A stretch of DNA of 8,069 nucleotides from Planctomycetaceae bacterium (GTDB taxonomy: Bacteria; Planctomycetota; Planctomycetia; Planctomycetales; Planctomycetaceae). Position 1 is the stretch's first letter. Every line of letters begins with the position of its first letter. The stretch is taken from contig JAJDEK010000016.1 in the NCBI GenBank assembly GCA_029259875.1, positions 1 to 8,069 of the forward strand. The letters run 5' to 3'. The notes beneath the pieces were generated by a model. The model was not told where the DNA came from. It did no database searches and saw nothing but the letters and a program-made list of their open reading frames with translations. Below are positions 6,681 through 8,069 of this stretch, one piece after another. A program made the position numbers and the translations under genes.

Positions 6681-7640
6681 ATGGGATGTTTTCGTAGCGA
6701 GTTAAGGATTAGAGTCTGTCTGCTACTGCTTTTTCTGGGGACATCTAGTATTGCGCATGCAGATTGGATTGAACTGGTAAGCGGACACAAAATCCAAGGG
6801 GATGTGCTGAAACAAAGTAATAATCATTTACTGGTTGATATTGGAATTGAAGTATTACGCATTCCTATAGACCAAATTCGCTCGCGTACAAAATCGGAAG
6901 TGCCTACCAAAGATAAAACTCCCGTTAAGCAAAACAAAAATAAAATCTATTCCGTTGCCGAACTTCCCGTGAAAAGCATCAAGGAATTGGCACGAATCTA
7001 TGGGGAAGCAGTCACGTTGATTCAAACTCCCAGCGGGCTTGGTTCTGGTTTCATCATCAATGACCGCGGTTTCTGTGTCACGAATTACCATGTCGTTGAA
7101 AAGGAAACACGCATTGCAGCGACAATCTTTCATCGTACAAAAAGTGGTGAATTTCAACGTCGGCAGATCAAAGACGTTGAAATCCTGGCATTGAATCCGT
7201 TTTTTGATTTGGCTTTATTGCGAATACCTATGCAAAAAGACATGTCGTTTCGTACTGTTTATTTGGCAGAAAATGATCAACAACGTGAAGGCGATGAAGT
7301 CTTTGCCATCGGTAATCCATTGGGATTAGAACGTTCTGTTTCGCGAGGAATTGTCAGTACGAGAAATCGCAATATGTCAGGGATTGTCTATATCCAAACG
7401 ACGACACAGATCAATCCGGGAAACAGTGGCGGACCCTTATTTAATTCCCGAGGAGAAGTGATCGGCGTCACGAATATGAAATTGATCTTGGGAGAAGGGT
7501 TGGGTTTTGCAATTCCTATTACATATGTAAAACACTTTCTAGATAATCGAGATGCATTTGCGTTTGATAAATCCAGTCCGAATACGGGGCATCACTACTT
7601 CAATGCCCCACGTAGAAAAACTATGAATTTTCAAAAGTAA
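6681..7640 (+). CDS. Exported trypsin-like (HtrA/DegP-type) serine protease without PDZ domain
   Basis: A 319-residue S1C-type protease. A signal peptide with cleavage after AHA (about residue 27) sends it to the periplasm. Residues 28-70 form a small beta-rich module ([16 protein letters not shown] to [11 protein letters not shown]), then a Lys-rich linker (71-90). The protease domain follows with a complete catalytic triad: H137 in TNYHVV, D176 in FFDLALL, S249 in [22 protein letters not shown] and GLGFAIPI are typical HtrA segments. HtrA proteins usually have one or two PDZ domains after the protease; here only about 35 residues remain, ending in a basic tail, so substrate choice must rely on other parts. 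The ATG at 6681 has AAAGAGGG (6663-6670) at 10 bases, and a closer GAGGG that is probably too near. No terminator separates it from the lipoprotein gene, so co-transcription is likely. Confidence 0.92.
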   Translation: MGCFRSELRIRVCLLLLFLGTSSIAHADWIELVSGHKIQGDVLKQSNNHLLVDIGIEVLRIPIDQIRSRTKSEVPTKDKTPVKQNKNKIYSVAELPVKSIKELARIYGEAVTLIQTPSGLGSGFIINDRGFCVTNYHVVEKETRIAATIFHRTKSGEFQRRQIKDVEILALNPFFDLALLRIPMQKDMSFRTVYLAENDQQREGDEVFAIGNPLGLERSVSRGIVSTRNRNMSGIVYIQTTTQINPGNSGGPLFNSRGEVIGVTNMKLILGEGLGFAIPITYVKHFLDNRDAFAFDKSSPNTGHHYFNAPRRKTMNFQK

Positions 7641-7672
7641 TCTTAAAAAGTTGTAACCATATCGTCCTTTTT

Positions 7673-7694
7673 CTGGTACCTACTAATGTACCAG
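7673..7694. repeat. 7-bp inverted repeat after the protease gene
   Basis: CTGGTAC (7673-7679) and GTACCAG (7688-7694) pair perfectly around an 8-base loop, 32 bp after the protease stop. A run of six T comes only at 7711-7716, so it is at best an imperfect terminator. The rest of the 255-bp gap to the next gene shows no clear gene; a weak promoter candidate is TTGCTA (7747-7752), 16 bp, TACAAA (7769-7774). Confidence 0.4.
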
Positions 7695-7895
7695 TGCCCC
7701 TTCTGATCTATTTTTTATGACTAACACGTTGCCAAGTAGGTTGGGGTTGCTAGAAAAGGTAGAAATGCTACAAATAAACAGTAAAAATGATCGTTACGCT
7801 TCATCGAATTGATAGGAGTCAATCTGAAATTGATCCGTCGAAATGGGCGTGAGGTACCTTTAAATTCCCCTGATAGAGAAAGAATGAAGGCTACA

Positions 7896-8069
7896 ATGAG
7901 AAAGCCATTTTTGTTATGCACTTTAATACTGATGCAGGCGATTTTATTGCTGACTGGTCAAGTCGGTTATGCACAAGACAGAATCGAGGCTGCCCAGCGT
8001 ATCCCCGCCGATACACTTTTGTATTTATCGGTTCCCGATGTCGAACAATTTGGGGATCAATGGAGTAAA
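7896..8069 (+). CDS. Exported protein, N-terminal part only, unknown function
   Basis: The first 58 codons of a gene that runs off the window. MRKPF followed by a long hydrophobic stretch and GYAQD is a typical signal peptide, cleaved after GYA (about residue 26). The mature start, RIPADTLLYLSVPDVEQFG, resembles the opening of large exported planctomycete proteins with a 'proline-x-D-T-x-x-Y-x-x-V-x-D' pattern; this is from memory and not a firm family assignment. The ATG at 7896 is chosen because AAGG (7887-7890) sits 5 bases upstream. An in-frame ATG at 7884 would add four residues (MKAT) but has a poorer ribosome site. Confidence 0.75.
   Translation, partial: MRKPFLLCTLILMQAILLLTGQVGYAQDRIEAAQRIPADTLLYLSVPDVEQFGDQWSK

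Noticed and set aside
7717..7812. 31-residue plus-strand frame in the gap before the last gene
   Set aside because: The ATG follows a T-run with no ribosome site, and the peptide has no recognisable feature.

Overview
This window most likely comes from a planctomycete, in the broad Gimesia/Rubinisphaera type of lineage. That is an inference from protein style: a C-terminal CXXCH (cytochrome c'-like) lipoprotein, a trypsin-like protease with a short beta-rich N-terminal module, a Cys-rich secreted small protein, and a secreted protein starting with a 'P-A-D-T-L-L-Y' segment. Base composition is moderate, and genes are separated by fairly long AT-rich gaps. No mobile elements, CRISPR arrays, tRNA or rRNA genes were seen.

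Layout, left to right. (1) Positions 2-514 (+): the C-terminal part of an EpmB/KamA-type lysine 2,3-aminomutase, cut by the window edge. (2) Positions 525-1934 (-): a complete MurD, convergent with epmB and only 10 bp from it. (3) Positions 1935-2096: a divergent regulatory gap with short repeats. (4) Positions 2097-4076 (+): a large sodium:solute symporter. (5) Positions 4077-4481: a gap with a 12-bp inverted repeat and a strong 16-bp hairpin terminator that serves the next gene. (6) Positions 4482-4949 (-): a small secreted protein with ten cysteines in about 41 residues. (7) Positions 4950-5511: a long divergent gap containing a leader hairpin, a possible orphan terminator, short direct repeats, and a good sigma70-like promoter whose -35 box lies inside a 20-bp near-palindrome. 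(8) Positions 5512-6618 (+): a lipoprotein with a cytochrome c'-like C-terminal domain. (9) Positions 6681-7640 (+): an exported HtrA-like serine protease without a PDZ domain, probably in the same transcript. (10) Positions 7896-8069 (+): the start of another exported protein, cut by the window end.

How they relate. epmB (elongation factor P modification), murD (peptidoglycan precursor synthesis) and the symporter are housekeeping or transport genes that sit side by side without an obvious shared pathway. The right half is an envelope-directed set: the four genes from 4482 to 8069 all encode proteins with export signals. The lipoprotein and protease (62-bp gap, no terminator between them) are the best candidates for a functional pair in the periplasm.

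I found no clear new defence, biosynthetic or mobile system. The most interesting items are the promoter/operator in front of the haem lipoprotein, the lipoprotein-protease pair, the conserved-looking island inside the lipoprotein's low-complexity linker, and the Cys-rich exported protein.
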